Made by a program: the position numbers and the translations under genes | Notes under the pieces: generated by a model | Told to the model about the DNA's origin: nothing | Databases searched by the model: none | The model's input: only the letters and a program-made list of their open reading frames with translations | Shown here: positions 46,621-57,775 of the stretch, one piece after another | Layout of the letters: each line of letters begins with the position of its first letter | Position numbering within the stretch: the first letter of the stretch is position 1 | Assembly (NCBI GenBank): GCA_024449915.1 | Contig: JAMZAV010000444.1 | Span: 612,329-676,328 of the forward strand | Origin: Sweltsa coloradensis | Taxonomy: Eukaryota > Arthropoda > Insecta > Plecoptera > Chloroperlidae | Direction: 5' to 3' | DNA length: 64,000 nucleotides

Positions 46621-49600
46621 AACTATGTGTGACCTAGAAAATCTGGTGGTTATTGCCACACCCTGACCCGAATTATGTTGGAAGCAGGTGTAAGAAAATA
46701 TATAGATATTTATTTAAATTCTATCCTATTTTTAAAATAAAAATAAAAATGATAAATTGAAATAAATATTTAAAAAACTAATGTACAAACGAGGACAACA
46801 ATAAAACTATAACATAAATGTAGACAAAATTTTTGGTTATACCCCCCACATGTGTATAACACTAAATTGTATGGACAAAAAGAACACGACACTTCTAAGT
46901 CTATTGTGCGAGGCCCCACAATACTTAATATCCGCCGTATTTTATCCAATAAATACACTTCTGTATTTTCCGCGCAGTTTAACACTATACCGTGGCAAAC
47001 CAATAATACGTCCGACCAGCCTACTACCCTCCTGCCAGAGACCCTGTGATTAACATAGTAACTGACATCACGATGACTTGCCGAAATCCCCCCTATTGGC
47101 AAGTGTGAGATGAAAACCCCATTAGACAATTTTAATTGATTTCGATCTTTTCTAATTTCGTATGCAAATGTTTGTATGTGGAAACCGTGTAACGGTTCCT
47201 ATGGTTAGGTCATCACTCGACGATGACAGCCCCCTCCACTAGAAGACATTGAGGCCTGACAATACGTCTCCTTCCATTCAAGACGCAGACCCCTCAGATC
47301 GACGCGTAGTTGAGCGACGCGTCGGGAATGTATTTCTCTTTCAACAGCAATTAGGCTCTCGATCAAACGAATCACAGACGGGTCGTTTGTAGAGTTCTAT
47401 TCGTAGTTGATTGAGGCTCAAAGGGAGAAAGTGAAATGTTTTGTACTGCAGTTGAGTGGATTGTCAATATTGAATTGTTTGTTACTTGCCTCGTTGTGTA
47501 TTCAAAATATTTCACAGTAGGAAAGCAACAAAACCAAATGAAAGTCAACGGGAGTGTAAACGGTTTTCACAATCTAACAGAATTGGCATCCATATAAATG
47601 GAACGTTTTGCATAAATATTATTGTACGTGTCTCTAAATAACCTATTTGACGAGTGTTTGGGGAATACATCCGACGTACGCTTCTGCCCTTCAATTTATA
47701 AAACCATGAGTATAATATGGTAATTTAATTTTGTCAAATATATATTTGAACATAATCAGACGCACGGTGGAGGGCGAGACACACCATCAAATCCAACATT
47801 GAACCAACGAATGAGACAAGGTTGCAAATGTAAAATGTATATGTGTGTTGTAATATGTAACTTTTGTCCAAAGCGAGAGTATTATCGAATATTACTATAA
47901 ATGAGGTACGCTGCATCGTTTGGTGAAATAAATGGTTTAAACTTTAAATAAGATTTGGCCTTGTGTTGAATATCGCTATAAAATGGCCCGTTTGTTGTTC
48001 GCATTTTCTAGAATGTAACACGTAAGAGAAAAACGTCTAGCAACTGTGACGGCCACTTTCCCACAGCCAGTTATTATTAAAATTAGTTTTTTTAAGTAAA
48101 TTTTGCCTGTAGAAAAACAAATCACAATTCACTTTCGTTTATTTGAGAAAGTGTACAAGTCAATTTTTTTCAGTGAAAATTCTTTCTGCTAGTCAGTTAT
48201 ACCGATGACTTTCAAAAATGGCATTTATAAATGACACTAGGATACATGAATATCTGCACAGTAAGTTATCTCAGAACTAACTTTTACTGACATCCCTGTA
48301 ACAATAAATGATTTCCTCATTTCAACAAACAGTTAATATGATTGTTATTTTGTTTGATCGATACTCTGCCCGTCATGAGTTTCATAGCAGTAATATAATA
48401 AATAAGAAGATTTAATTTTAAGTTAAGCTTCACAGTTGGACTAAATAAGTGGATTTAATGTTAAAAACTAAAACGCTTCTGGCTCACACACATCAAAATT
48501 TAAAAAAAAAAACATTTACAAAAATTATTTGATGAATGTTCCATTTGATTAAAAAAAATCAAACATGTTTTCTGTTTGAAATGTCATTGAAGCTTATTCG
48601 TTAAAACCTACCCGACATTATACAACGTCCAAACCGTGTTTACTGTTCATCCATGTGGATTTCCGCCAACCAAACCACTCTGTCACATCGTGGATGATTT
48701 GACATTATTACCACAGAGATTTGAATAACATCACAGTGTTTACTCGATCGAAATAAATCTGCATATTATCATTACCACCCCACTCCACAGAACGGTATTG
48801 TTTGTATCAACAATGCAGTCAAGCCGATTCCAAGACTGGACAATGATTATTAAACTAGAAAGAAAGCTTTGTGAATTGTGAGTCGCTTCGAGTGTTTTAA
48901 TAACATACATAATCGTGCTGGATATTGCCGTATTGCGGAGTGCTACAGTTAGCAGGTGACCCAAATAACTGTGTACTCGAATCACAGTCGCTCCGTTGCA
49001 CTGTATCGTTGTACACTAGTTGAATTATTCCGAGGCGCGTTAGCTGTTTAGTGGATCGTGAAACGGCTGATATGTTTGCTTCTTTTGTACGTGATGTTAT
49101 TACAGGGGATATGCATGTGTTGCAGGATCGAGTATTTGGCTTCGGCTAACAGGATGTGTGCTTCCGCAAATGACTGATATTACAGCAACAAACAACAATA
49201 TTCATGTATGCACATAAGTTTTCTAATTATTGATAAATCCCACGCCCATTAAACATAGTTACACCAGGCCGATACTTATTGAAGAAACAAAAACGATGCA
49301 TAATATTGATTTTATTTGTTATTTTCATCAAAGTTGCATTTTACACACGGATTAGCAACTAACATTCGTCTACATGTGAAATTACTTTATACATTTAAAC
49401 AAGAATTAAATATTTATTACGAAAAAGTGATTTAAAGTGAAAATAATGAAGTATGAAGTGCAATTATGAACCAAGCAAGAATTAACGTATTAATCGAAAT
49501 GAGTGTGATTATTGAGACAGCAATTACAGCATGCACTTATATATTTCTACGATCTATTGATTGCAGTATGTATAGTGAACACCTTCAAAACTTTATGTTT

Positions 49601-49984
49601 TTGTGGATGCTGACGTTTCAAGCTCCACACAAAAAGTCTCGTCAAAGGTTTAAGAGTTCGGAGAGAAGTTGACCTGAATCCTATATCAACTACGATGACT
49701 GATTGATATTGGGGTTTACGTATCACGTTCAGCGGTGGCTGTACGCTGTAATATTGTAGGGTGGTATGAATAACAACTTTTTGTTTTTTAAGTTTACCAA
49801 CTCGTTTATTTGGTCCTGCACATAATTTATACCATTTTACAAAGACCCTAAATATATCTGAATAAAATACAACATGAAATTGAAATGAAGGATGAAATAC
49901 CACTGTAAAAAAGGTTTGGAGGTGAAAAATTTAACGAAATACATAAAAATACAAATATAAAAATAAAATTACTTAAAACAATTT
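46621..49984. other. Non-coding stretch
   Basis: No gene supported over about 3.3 kb. The open frames at 46770-47129 (minus) and 46850-47053 (plus) overlap and lack domain signatures. A GC-richer patch lies at 47220-47350 with ACGCGT motifs. Confidence 0.4.
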
Positions 49985-50097
49985 GGTAAAGCTATAGCAC
50001 GTTAAGCTGGAGGTTCTGGGTTCGAACCCCGGTCGGGGCAAACTTTTACAACTGCTATGCATCAATAACTATGTCCTTAAAGCGGGCTTATGCTTAA
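49985..50097 (+). mobile_element. tRNA-like SINE (intact orientation copy)
   Basis: TAGCACGTTAAGCTGG, GGTTCTGGGTTCGAACCCC and CGGTCGGGGCA resemble the anticodon and T arms of a tRNA, with a good B-box. The CTGCTATGCATCAATAACTA module and CCTTAAAGCGGGCTTATGC follow. The same module occurs at 34211-34256 beside an inverted head. The tRNA 5' half is missing or diverged, so it is not a functional tRNA gene. Confidence 0.55.
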
Positions 50098-51936
50098 CCT
50101 TATATTCATAAAATTATAGTTAAATAAAGTATTAAACATTTACTAGAGTATGTCATACCAAAAGAACAAATGGAGAGAATGCTAATTCTGGTCGTGTACA
50201 GTACAGTCCAATGAAATTATCAACAGTAGGGGAGATAATTGGCATAGGTAAGTATTTATTTTTTCAATTTTTAAAAAATAAATCACGTTACCACGGTTAG
50301 TACAACAGTTCGTGTTATCGTGGCAGGGAGCTGCGACGAGGCTCAGACCACTGCCTCCTAGATGCTACTCGTGGCTCCTCTAGGTGGCAGTGGCTCAGAC
50401 ATCGCGCCTCGCGTGGGGTAGGTTATAGCCGGTGATTTGCATAGCAGCTCCGTCACTAATGCGCCTCCGCGTCCTACTGCCAGCCCCTAATGAAAAGCGT
50501 AATTTGTTTCGAGTGGAATCTCACCCCCCGGCGGCCATATTGTCTAGCTACGTCATGCCGTGACGGAGTAAATCACACGACGCACAATTAAAGTAAATAA
50601 TTAAAAACGCTTCCAAGTGTCAGTAGTTCGTTAGGTTTGTTGTCAGGCTGTGATTGAGTGACGTCAGGGGTGTATATACAGTCGTCATCAAAAAGGAGGG
50701 ACTATGAGTTTTAGGACTTTCGTCAACTGCCTTTAAAATCGGGGGGAAAAAAAAAAAACACGTTGATGGAAAAACTCGTTGCGGGCCCCGAGGAAGCAGT
50801 AAAATAAAGCACCGAAATGTAAGTTTTGGCGATGTGTGCAAACAAGCACGAGTAGGAAGGACCAAAAAGGGAGCGAAAATAAATCACTGCGAAAATAACA
50901 CACAGTCACACAAAAATTGGGTACGGCATTAAAATCCTTGATGGAGGAGCAAGAAATAAAATGTGTTTAAAAAAAAATGATAGACACCCCTTAAAAAACA
51001 AAGGGTGATCAAAATCTTTTTTGATCCTTTGAAGGATAAAGTAAAAAAAAACCATGTTAATCGGGGGTGAGGTTTGGTTTTTTTTTGAGACGTGACAAAA
51101 AAAGCACGGAGGCCCAAATAAAGTGATGCGTTAAGGGTGACGCTCCCAAAAAAGCAAAACTGACCCCGATAAAAATGTACTCCGCTTTGAATGTGAGAGA
51201 CTAAATTAGTAGGTCGCCATTTTCGTCCCAGCTACCAGCCCGATTTGAAGATTCCCTCTGTCACAAGATCTGCGGGGATGAGTACTACACACAGACCACA
51301 CGACTTGCACTCTAGAAACCCGACACAACAAAACCTGCACTTCACTTTTCTGTGATACTAGGCAACTTATCGTCTTTACCCCTTCCCTAGGGCACGGTAC
51401 AAAGTTCGAGCATCCTAGCTATCATATATCTCGACACTAGCCGAGACGCACTGTCCAATTATTAGCTGACTCACCAATCGAATCAACTCGAAAGTCGAAA
51501 GTCGAAAGTCGAAAGTAACTGTTCTTTAAAATTTTAGAAATTGCAAGAATTGTAATTTGTAATTCTGTGTAAAATGTCATTTGCGTTGAAAATTTACTAT
51601 TTTACGAGTGCAGTTTGATAAACTAAAAGATTATTAATAATTATACTTAAATCCTTCATTCCTTTATCGAAATATAATACTAGGCCCTTTAGTAAAAAGA
51701 ACCTCATCAGTCATCAGTGTCAAAAAATGCAACTTATTAAATTGACGATTATGGAGAAATGCGAATGTGTTACTGTTTATCGTAGATCAGAGTATATCAC
51801 AGTCAGCATTGACGTCTCATTTGCAGAATAATATAAATACCCCGAACATCGGAAGTCTAGGTATTCACAACAAAGAACGCGTCAATCTGGGGAGCCAGGG
51901 GGCACCGACGGGTCTTGAACTAGGGCCCTGGAAGGG
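50098..51936. other. Non-coding stretch
   Basis: No gene. It contains a GC-rich patch (about 50325-50550) with a partial inverted pair (GCTCAGACCACTGCCTCC / GGTGGCAGTGGCTCAGAC), purine- and A-rich text at 50700-51120, and four copies of a 7-bp GAAAGTC-type unit at about 51488-51517. Confidence 0.4.
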
Positions 51937-52219
51937 GTATTACACGGGAAATGCAGTCAGCTGGCCACAGTTGTTGATTACAATCAGAACGAATGCGCAG
52001 TACCATAAATTCCATACCGCAATTGCAGTCAGTCATTGATCGGAGCCAATTGCAATCTTGGGTTGCAGTTGACTACAATTTCCTAGAGAATGTTCTAAAT
52101 TGCTGACTGCAATTTATTGCGGGCTTGATTTTAATTATGGTACTGCGCATGAGCACATTCGTTCTCAGACTTTGTAATTGCAATAAAAAAACTTTAGCTA
52201 GCTGACTACAGTGTAATAC
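51937..52219. mobile_element. MITE with long imperfect terminal inverted repeats
   Basis: The ends GTATTACAC (51937) and GTGTAATAC (ending 52219) are perfect complements. The repeat continues through GCAGTCAGCT / AGCTGACTAC, AGAACGAATG / CATTCGTTCT, and TGCGCAGTACCATAA / TTATGGTACTGCGCA. The total is 283 bp, non-coding; the target duplication is not clear. Confidence 0.7.
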
Positions 52220-52324
52220 TACTATACGTGTATTATAATATAGCCTTTTAGTGAGAGACGCGAGGCTTCTGACGGTGCAACCCCCCACTCTTCACCTTTA
52301 TAGAGGAGAAACCCTTGCAAAGTG
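52220..52324. other. Gap before satellite
   Basis: Short stretch with no recognised feature. Confidence 0.3.
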
Positions 52325-53120
52325 AGATAGCGCCGGGTCTTTATTGGCAAAACCAAGAAATTTTTGACTCGATATGCGTGAATTTTTTCACACTTTTTGC
52401 CTAATTTTCACAACCGACGATTTTTGCACAAGCAGCCAAAAAAGTTTCGAAACTTTATTTTGGGTGAGCCAAGTTAATGCTAGAACCCAAAAGGATTTTC
52501 ATGTCAAAAACCCATGCCATATTTTGCACATTTTTGCACAATTTTTCACAAACCAAATTCGATTTATGCCAAGCACACAAAACAGTTACGACAATTTTGT
52601 TTTGGCTGGTAAATTAAGCTAGAACAACCAAAATGGATTTTATGCAAAACCCCTGCCATATTTTGCACACTTTTTCACAATTTTTCACAACCAATTTCGA
52701 TTTAGCACAAGCAGCACAAAAAAATTACCAACTTATTATGGCTGAGCCAAGTTAAAGGTTTTTTTAAAATAACGAATTTTATGTGCAAAAATTATACCAT
52801 TTTTTTGCAAATTTTTTCACAATTTTTGCACAACCAATTTTGATTTTTGCACAACAAAACAAAAAACTTACGACAAATTTTTTTGGCTGAGCCAAATTTA
52901 TGGTTTTCCTAAAAAAAACGAATTTAATGTGGAAACTTTCTAATTTTTGCACACTTTTTGCACAAATTTTTTCAACCACTCTCAATTTTTGCACAAGCAA
53001 CCAAAAAATTACCGACTACTTCATTTTTGGGTGAGCCGTTAAAAGGTTTTCGTAAAATAAAAGAATTTCAGTGCAAACTTTTTACCAATTTTTTGCACAC
53101 TTTTTTAAGTCCGTAAACCC
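52325..53120. repeat. Satellite I, about 140-bp tandem repeat
   Basis: About five to six diverged units. The marker GGCTGAGCCAAGTTAA (or variants) recurs near 52462, 52604, 52740, 52884 and 53028, a spacing of about 137-144 bp. Each unit then contains AACGAATTTTATGTGCAAA-like text and several TTTTTGCACA motifs. Identity between units is moderate, with many homopolymer-length differences. Open frames that cross it are chance. Confidence 0.75.
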
Positions 53121-54364
53121 GCCCCCCCCCCCCCCAGAACTTTCGTCTCAAACCTGTGCATAATTTTTTCACCCAAGTCCGAGTTTTTGACCCCAAAATT
53201 TCGAAAATCCTGACCCCATATTCGCGATTGACCCCTATGCGAATTTTGACTCAAAATCTTGTGCAAAATTTTGCCCCCAATACTTTCGGGGAACGCCTTT
53301 TAAAAAGGGGGGGGCTAAGTTTTTCACGACCCCCCCTTTTCTATTTTCCACTCAAACCATGTGCATAAAATTTGCACAATAAGCACAATTTGGAAAACCC
53401 CAAATCCCCAATTTTGCACACTTTTGGAGATGCGGTCATTTAAATAGGGACCTTCCCTTTTGGAATTTTAAATCAAAACCCTTTTTTTAAAAAAAAACCC
53501 CAGTAAAAAAAATTTGGGTAAGTGGATTTAAACTTGCCCCTTTTCCCCCCCCCCCCCCAAACCGAATATCAAAAAGAAAAATACATGTTTATTTCACCCA
53601 ACATGCCCATTTTGCACCCCCATTTTTAATTTTTTCCATCGCTTCCCTTTTGTGATTGAAACCAAAATTTAATTTTTTCCCTTTGAAAAAAATTCCCAAA
53701 ATGGGAGAACCAAGTAAATATTCTTTTAAAAATTAATTTTGGAGCAGTGAAACTTGGGTCCAAATTTTGCAGCTAAGTATGCCCCCCTAAATTTACAGGC
53801 CTGATTTATCCCCCTTAGACTGTAGAATCTACAGTGGGAGAAATATGAAAAATTAATAAGCAAATAGAATTGGATTTTTCCAAAATAGGGGGGAACAAAG
53901 TAAAAACGGGGGTTTTTTCAAAATTTTCCCAAATGAAAACCCCAAAAAGAAAAATAAACCCTTTTAAAAAAAAATTTTTTTTAAAAAACAACATTAAACC
54001 TTTTAAATTTTTGAAAAAAAACCAAAACCGCCCCCCCCCCCCCAAAAATTTTCCCAAAAAAAAAAATTTTACCCAAATTTTTAAAAAAACCCCCAAAAAA
54101 AAAAACCACCCCATATTCCATTTACCCCAAAGCAATTTTTTTCCCAAAAAAATTTTTAATTTTTAAAAAACTTTTTAAAAAAAAAAAAAAAATAATTTTT
54201 TTTAACCCCCCAACCCAAACAAACAAAAAAAACAAAAAAAAAAAACCCAATCCCAAAAACAAGGAACCATTTAAAAGGGAAAACCAACCCAAAAAAACAA
54301 AAACAAAAAAAAAAAAAAAAAAAAAACTAAAAAAAAAAAAAAACCCCCCCCCCCCCCCAAAAAA

Positions 54365-54395
<31 letters not shown>

Positions 54396-55050
54396 CCCAA
54401 ATTTTTATAAAAAAAAAACCCCAATTTTTTACCAAAAAAAAAATTTTAAAAAAAAACCAAAAAACCCAAAAATAAGAAAAAAAAAAAAAAAAACCCCAAA
54501 TAGAAAAAAACCCCCAAAAAACCCGATTTAAACCCCAAAAAGAAACAAAAAGGGGGGAAAAAGAAAAATTAAAAAAAAGAAATTTCCAAAAAAAAAAAAA
54601 AAAAAAACAAACAAAAAAATCCCCTTTTAAAAAAAATTTTTTAAACCCAAAAAAACCCCCCGGGAAAAAACCAAAAAAAAATAAAAAACAAAAAGAACAA
54701 AAAAAAAAAATTTTTTTAAAAAAAAAAATTTCGAATCAAAAATACGGGATAAATTGCATGAAACCCCCCTTTAAAATTAAATTTGATTTTTTTCCCCCCG
54801 GGGAAAGTGGGGGGTTTTTAAAATAAAAAAGAGATTTTAATTTTTGGGGTTTTAAAACTTAAACTTTTAAAATTTCTAAAAGCACTTAAAAGACTTTTTT
54901 TTTCGAAACAAAAATTTTTTCACCCCCCAAAAAGAAATTTGGGGGTGAAAATTTTTTAAAAAAAAAAAAAAATTATTTTAAAGTAGGATCGTTTTCAAAA
55001 ATTATGTAAGGAATTAAAAAATTACTGGGTCTAAATTAGCAGCTAAAAAA
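53121..55050. other. Homopolymer-rich, G-depleted tract
   Basis: The sequence changes from degenerate satellite into long runs of A, C and T. From about 53830 to 54720 the plus strand has very few G and consists largely of A runs, C runs and T runs. No gene: the lysine- and proline-rich frames (53815-54166) are composition artefacts. It may be a collapsed or badly called satellite consensus. Confidence 0.6.
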
Positions 55051-55815
55051 TGCTCTCCCCCCAAATGGCCAAGCCCCTGATTTTGGGCCCCCAAAACTAT
55101 AGAAACTTTAGAAAAGTAAGAAACTATAGGAAGTGCTCGCATAAAACTAGATTATCAAATTTCTATGTTGATATTTTTCGATTGGGGAACAATCTAAAAT
55201 GTTTTTTTGTGTTAGGTTTCGCGCAACACTTGGAAATTTATACGTAGTGTTTTTTGTGGTTGTAGGCACAAAAATCAGGGGAAATGTGACTAAAAATAAA
55301 AAATAAATAAAAAAATTTTTATTTAGAGTCTACCCACTCAGATTAATGATTTTCAGTGGGGGATTTTAAATCAAAGCGACAAAGCCCCCCCTGCGGGCCG
55401 ACGCAATGGGACGAGTGAGCGAAAACCCAACCAAAGCGATATTAAATATAAATCATCATAAATTCCCTAAATTAAATGTGTCTAAACATTTACGCCCTCT
55501 TATTTTTAAAGTCGTATAGTTTAAAAGGGGGGCTCGAATGTGTTGTTACCCCAAAAAACACCCCTACTTCCTAACCCCTCATACACTTGTTCATACTTTA
55601 TCGTGTTCATATTTTTTATGATTTTTCTTGAGTATTTTTTTGGTGGGAGCGAGCAAAGCGAAGATTCCATTTCACTACACTTGAACAAAAAATGGGGTTT
55701 TTTTTTTTTTTGCTGTTTGTTAACATGTTTTCGGCTAAACCAATACCCCCAATTGCAAAAAAAATTTTTGGGGGGGCCTTCAAAATTTTTAAACTTAGAA
55801 CTCCAGGTTTTTTAG
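55051..55815. other. Low-complexity non-coding stretch
   Basis: No gene. T- and A-rich text with short C and G runs, lying between the homopolymer tract and Satellite II. Confidence 0.4.
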
Positions 55816-56350
55816 TGCAATCGAAAAAATATTTTTCGTGAAAATCGCAATTTTACGTTTTTTTTTTCGATTTTTAAAAAATTTTTTTCGACTTATAAAC
55901 CTACATGCTTTTTTCCGATTGTAATGATTTTTTTAAAATCTTAATTTTTTTGAATTAATATATTCGAGTGAAATTTGAGCGCAAACTTAAAATTGTTTTT
56001 TTATAAAAAAACGCAATTTTACGATTTGTTTTAATTTTTTTAAAATTTCTTTGACGGGGTAAAAAAAACGCTTTTTTAAACCCATTTTAATTATTGTATC
56101 ACAGAACCTTAATTTTTTTGAATTAATAATTCGTGTGAAATTTGGCGCAATCAAAAAAAATTATTTCTCATAATAATTTAATTTTAAAATTTTTTTATTT
56201 TTTTTTTTTCTTCGACTTTTAAAACCTATAAAAATAATTTTTTCACAGAACCATAATTTTATGATTTGATGTATTCGTGTGAAATTTGAGCGTAATCGAA
56301 TAATTATTTCTTATGAAAATCGAAATTTTACGCTTTTTTCGTTTTTAAAC
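55816..56350. repeat. Satellite II, about 160-bp tandem repeat
   Basis: Three units plus a partial fourth. Each unit ends with TTCGTGTGAAATTTGAGCG-like text (near 55965, 56129 and 56271) and begins with GCAATCGAAAAAA followed by an AATTTTACG block. Units are about 145-165 bp and diverged, rich in A and T homopolymers. It differs in sequence from Satellite I. Confidence 0.65.
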
Positions 56351-56813
56351 AATTACGCTCATCCAACAACGCGCCTGAAAAAGCGTTTGTAAAGCTTCCT
56401 TGTTTATTAACTTGAATACAGCACTAATTCTACTTTACATCTAGGCCCCTAGTGAAATTCAAATTAAAACAAGTGGTAATCTGCTCAGAAAGTTTCTCTG
56501 GCTAGCCTTTAGGCCAAATGTGAGTATATTGATAACTTTTTTTAAGGCTTAGGAATCATGGTTGAATTAATTAAAATGCGGTCTCTCAAAATTGCAAATT
56601 TTATTATTAATAGATTGTAGGCTTATAATAGGAGGTAGTTTAATGGTATAACAGCTAGTCCAGTCTCAGCGACCAATTTAAAAGTAATTAATGAATGCGA
56701 TCGAATTGAATCTAATACATAACATACATTTTTGTAGGATACCTGCTGTAGGGTATACACATCAGATTTAACCGCTGTGACCCTGACTAACTAGGAATAT
56801 TGCGGATAGGACG
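56351..56813. other. Non-coding gap
   Basis: No feature recognised. Confidence 0.3.
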
Positions 56814-56992
56814 ATTGTGAAGGGATGTCCGAGGGCTGTTTAAGAGGACTCAATCCCTTGCATTCGCATTAACGGCTGAGGAAAACCTCGGAAAAAACAT
56901 TCAGTCAGGATTGCCGGTCTCGACGGGATTCGAACCCGAAACCTCCCGAATCAGAGTCTCGCGCTTAACGCTCGAGCCAACACTGTCGGTGA
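56814..56992 (-). mobile_element. tRNA-derived SINE, best copy (family B)
   Basis: On the minus strand the element begins CCGACAGTGTTGGCTCGAGC. An A-box-like TGGCTCGAGCG (complement of 56969-56979) is followed by a perfect B-box GGTTCGAATCC (complement of 56926-56936). This spacing fits an internal polymerase III promoter. The body then reads through CCGAGGTTTTCCTCAGCC and a conserved CGAATGCAAGGGATTGAG block. Related copies lie at 11092, 12568, 24196 and 36506, all in the same orientation. The tRNA of origin is not identified. Confidence 0.75.
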
Positions 56993-57539
56993 ATCTATTT
57001 ATGTACAGGCTATAAGTTGCTCAAGTCGTGAAGATTTAATGCCAGTCTCTTGAATTTACTAACAACAGTATTTTTTAAAAGTGTTATCGAAAGGGCAAAC
57101 TACAGTTTTTTTCAGTGTGATTTACGTATTGTGATTGGTCAATTGCTCTTCAAATCAGCGAGAATTGAATGTTTTCTCTAATCAGTCCACTGACAGGCAG
57201 TGTCAATATTTGGTTCGTGGCCATGCGTCTATAATGAGTTTAAATTGGCTACCGGATTCAAATTTTTTTTTAATTAAAAATATAATTTAGAATTAATATT
57301 ATTATTATTTCGAAGATAAAAATCGGATGACATCCTCCATTTGTACGTAAGTGCCGTATCTGTCGGTAAAATACATCAAATTGAACGTTATCAAAGCTGA
57401 AGACTGCAATTGGTATTTGTGGGTGTGCATTCTTTAGTATCATGTGATTTCGCGCCTATTTGAACTGACCAATGAGAAGCGCGAAAAGGGGTAACACACG
57501 TCACACTTTGCATCCGGTGCTAACTGCCGCTCGTTACTC
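56993..57539. other. Non-coding flank of the LINE insertion
   Basis: No gene. A small hairpin-forming pair TTCGCGC / GCGCGAA lies near 57449-57485. Confidence 0.35.
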
Positions 57540-57552
57540 ATCAACATCTAGC
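57540..57552 (+). repeat. Left target-site duplication of the LINE
   Basis: ATCAACATCTAGC, identical to 63633-63645. The bases outside each copy differ, so the duplication is exactly 13 bp. Confidence 0.9.
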
Positions 57553-57585
57553 AGTCGAGTTGAGTAAGTCTTGAAGTGCAGTTGT
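57552..57585 (+). promoter_or_regulatory. Internal LINE promoter: initiator plus DPE
   Basis: The element starts at A 57553 in the context GCAGTC, close to the arthropod initiator TCAGTY. At +28 to +33 (57580-57585) it reads AGTTGT, an exact match to the downstream promoter element consensus RGWYVT at the canonical spacing. Drosophila I, jockey, Doc and F elements use such internal polymerase II promoters. No TATA box is seen in the first bases. Confidence 0.6.
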
Positions 57586-57775
57586 ACGTGGATTTGCTTA
57601 GCGTGGATAAGGTTGTGGGCGTATATCATTAGCCTTAGTTATTATTCCTATAGTTATTGGTAGAGTAAGTAGAGTATAATATTATATCCATATCCTTAGT
57701 TTGTAAGTTATTAAAGCATCATATTCGAGATTGTCTTGTTATGTTAACCCTCCCTCCCTAGCTTAGGCCTAGGTC

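Noticed and set aside
46165..46659. Three overlapping minus-strand open frames of 70-114 codons
   Set aside because: The plus strand carries recognisable LINE ORF2 C-terminal text here; the minus frames are Ser/Leu-rich shadows.
49985..50040. Possible functional tRNA gene
   Set aside because: There is a good T arm and B-box, but no matching 5' acceptor strand or clear D arm, and a SINE-like tail follows.
53815..54166. Overlapping Lys/Pro- and Phe/Gly-rich open frames on both strands
   Set aside because: Composition artefacts of homopolymer runs; no domain or start context.
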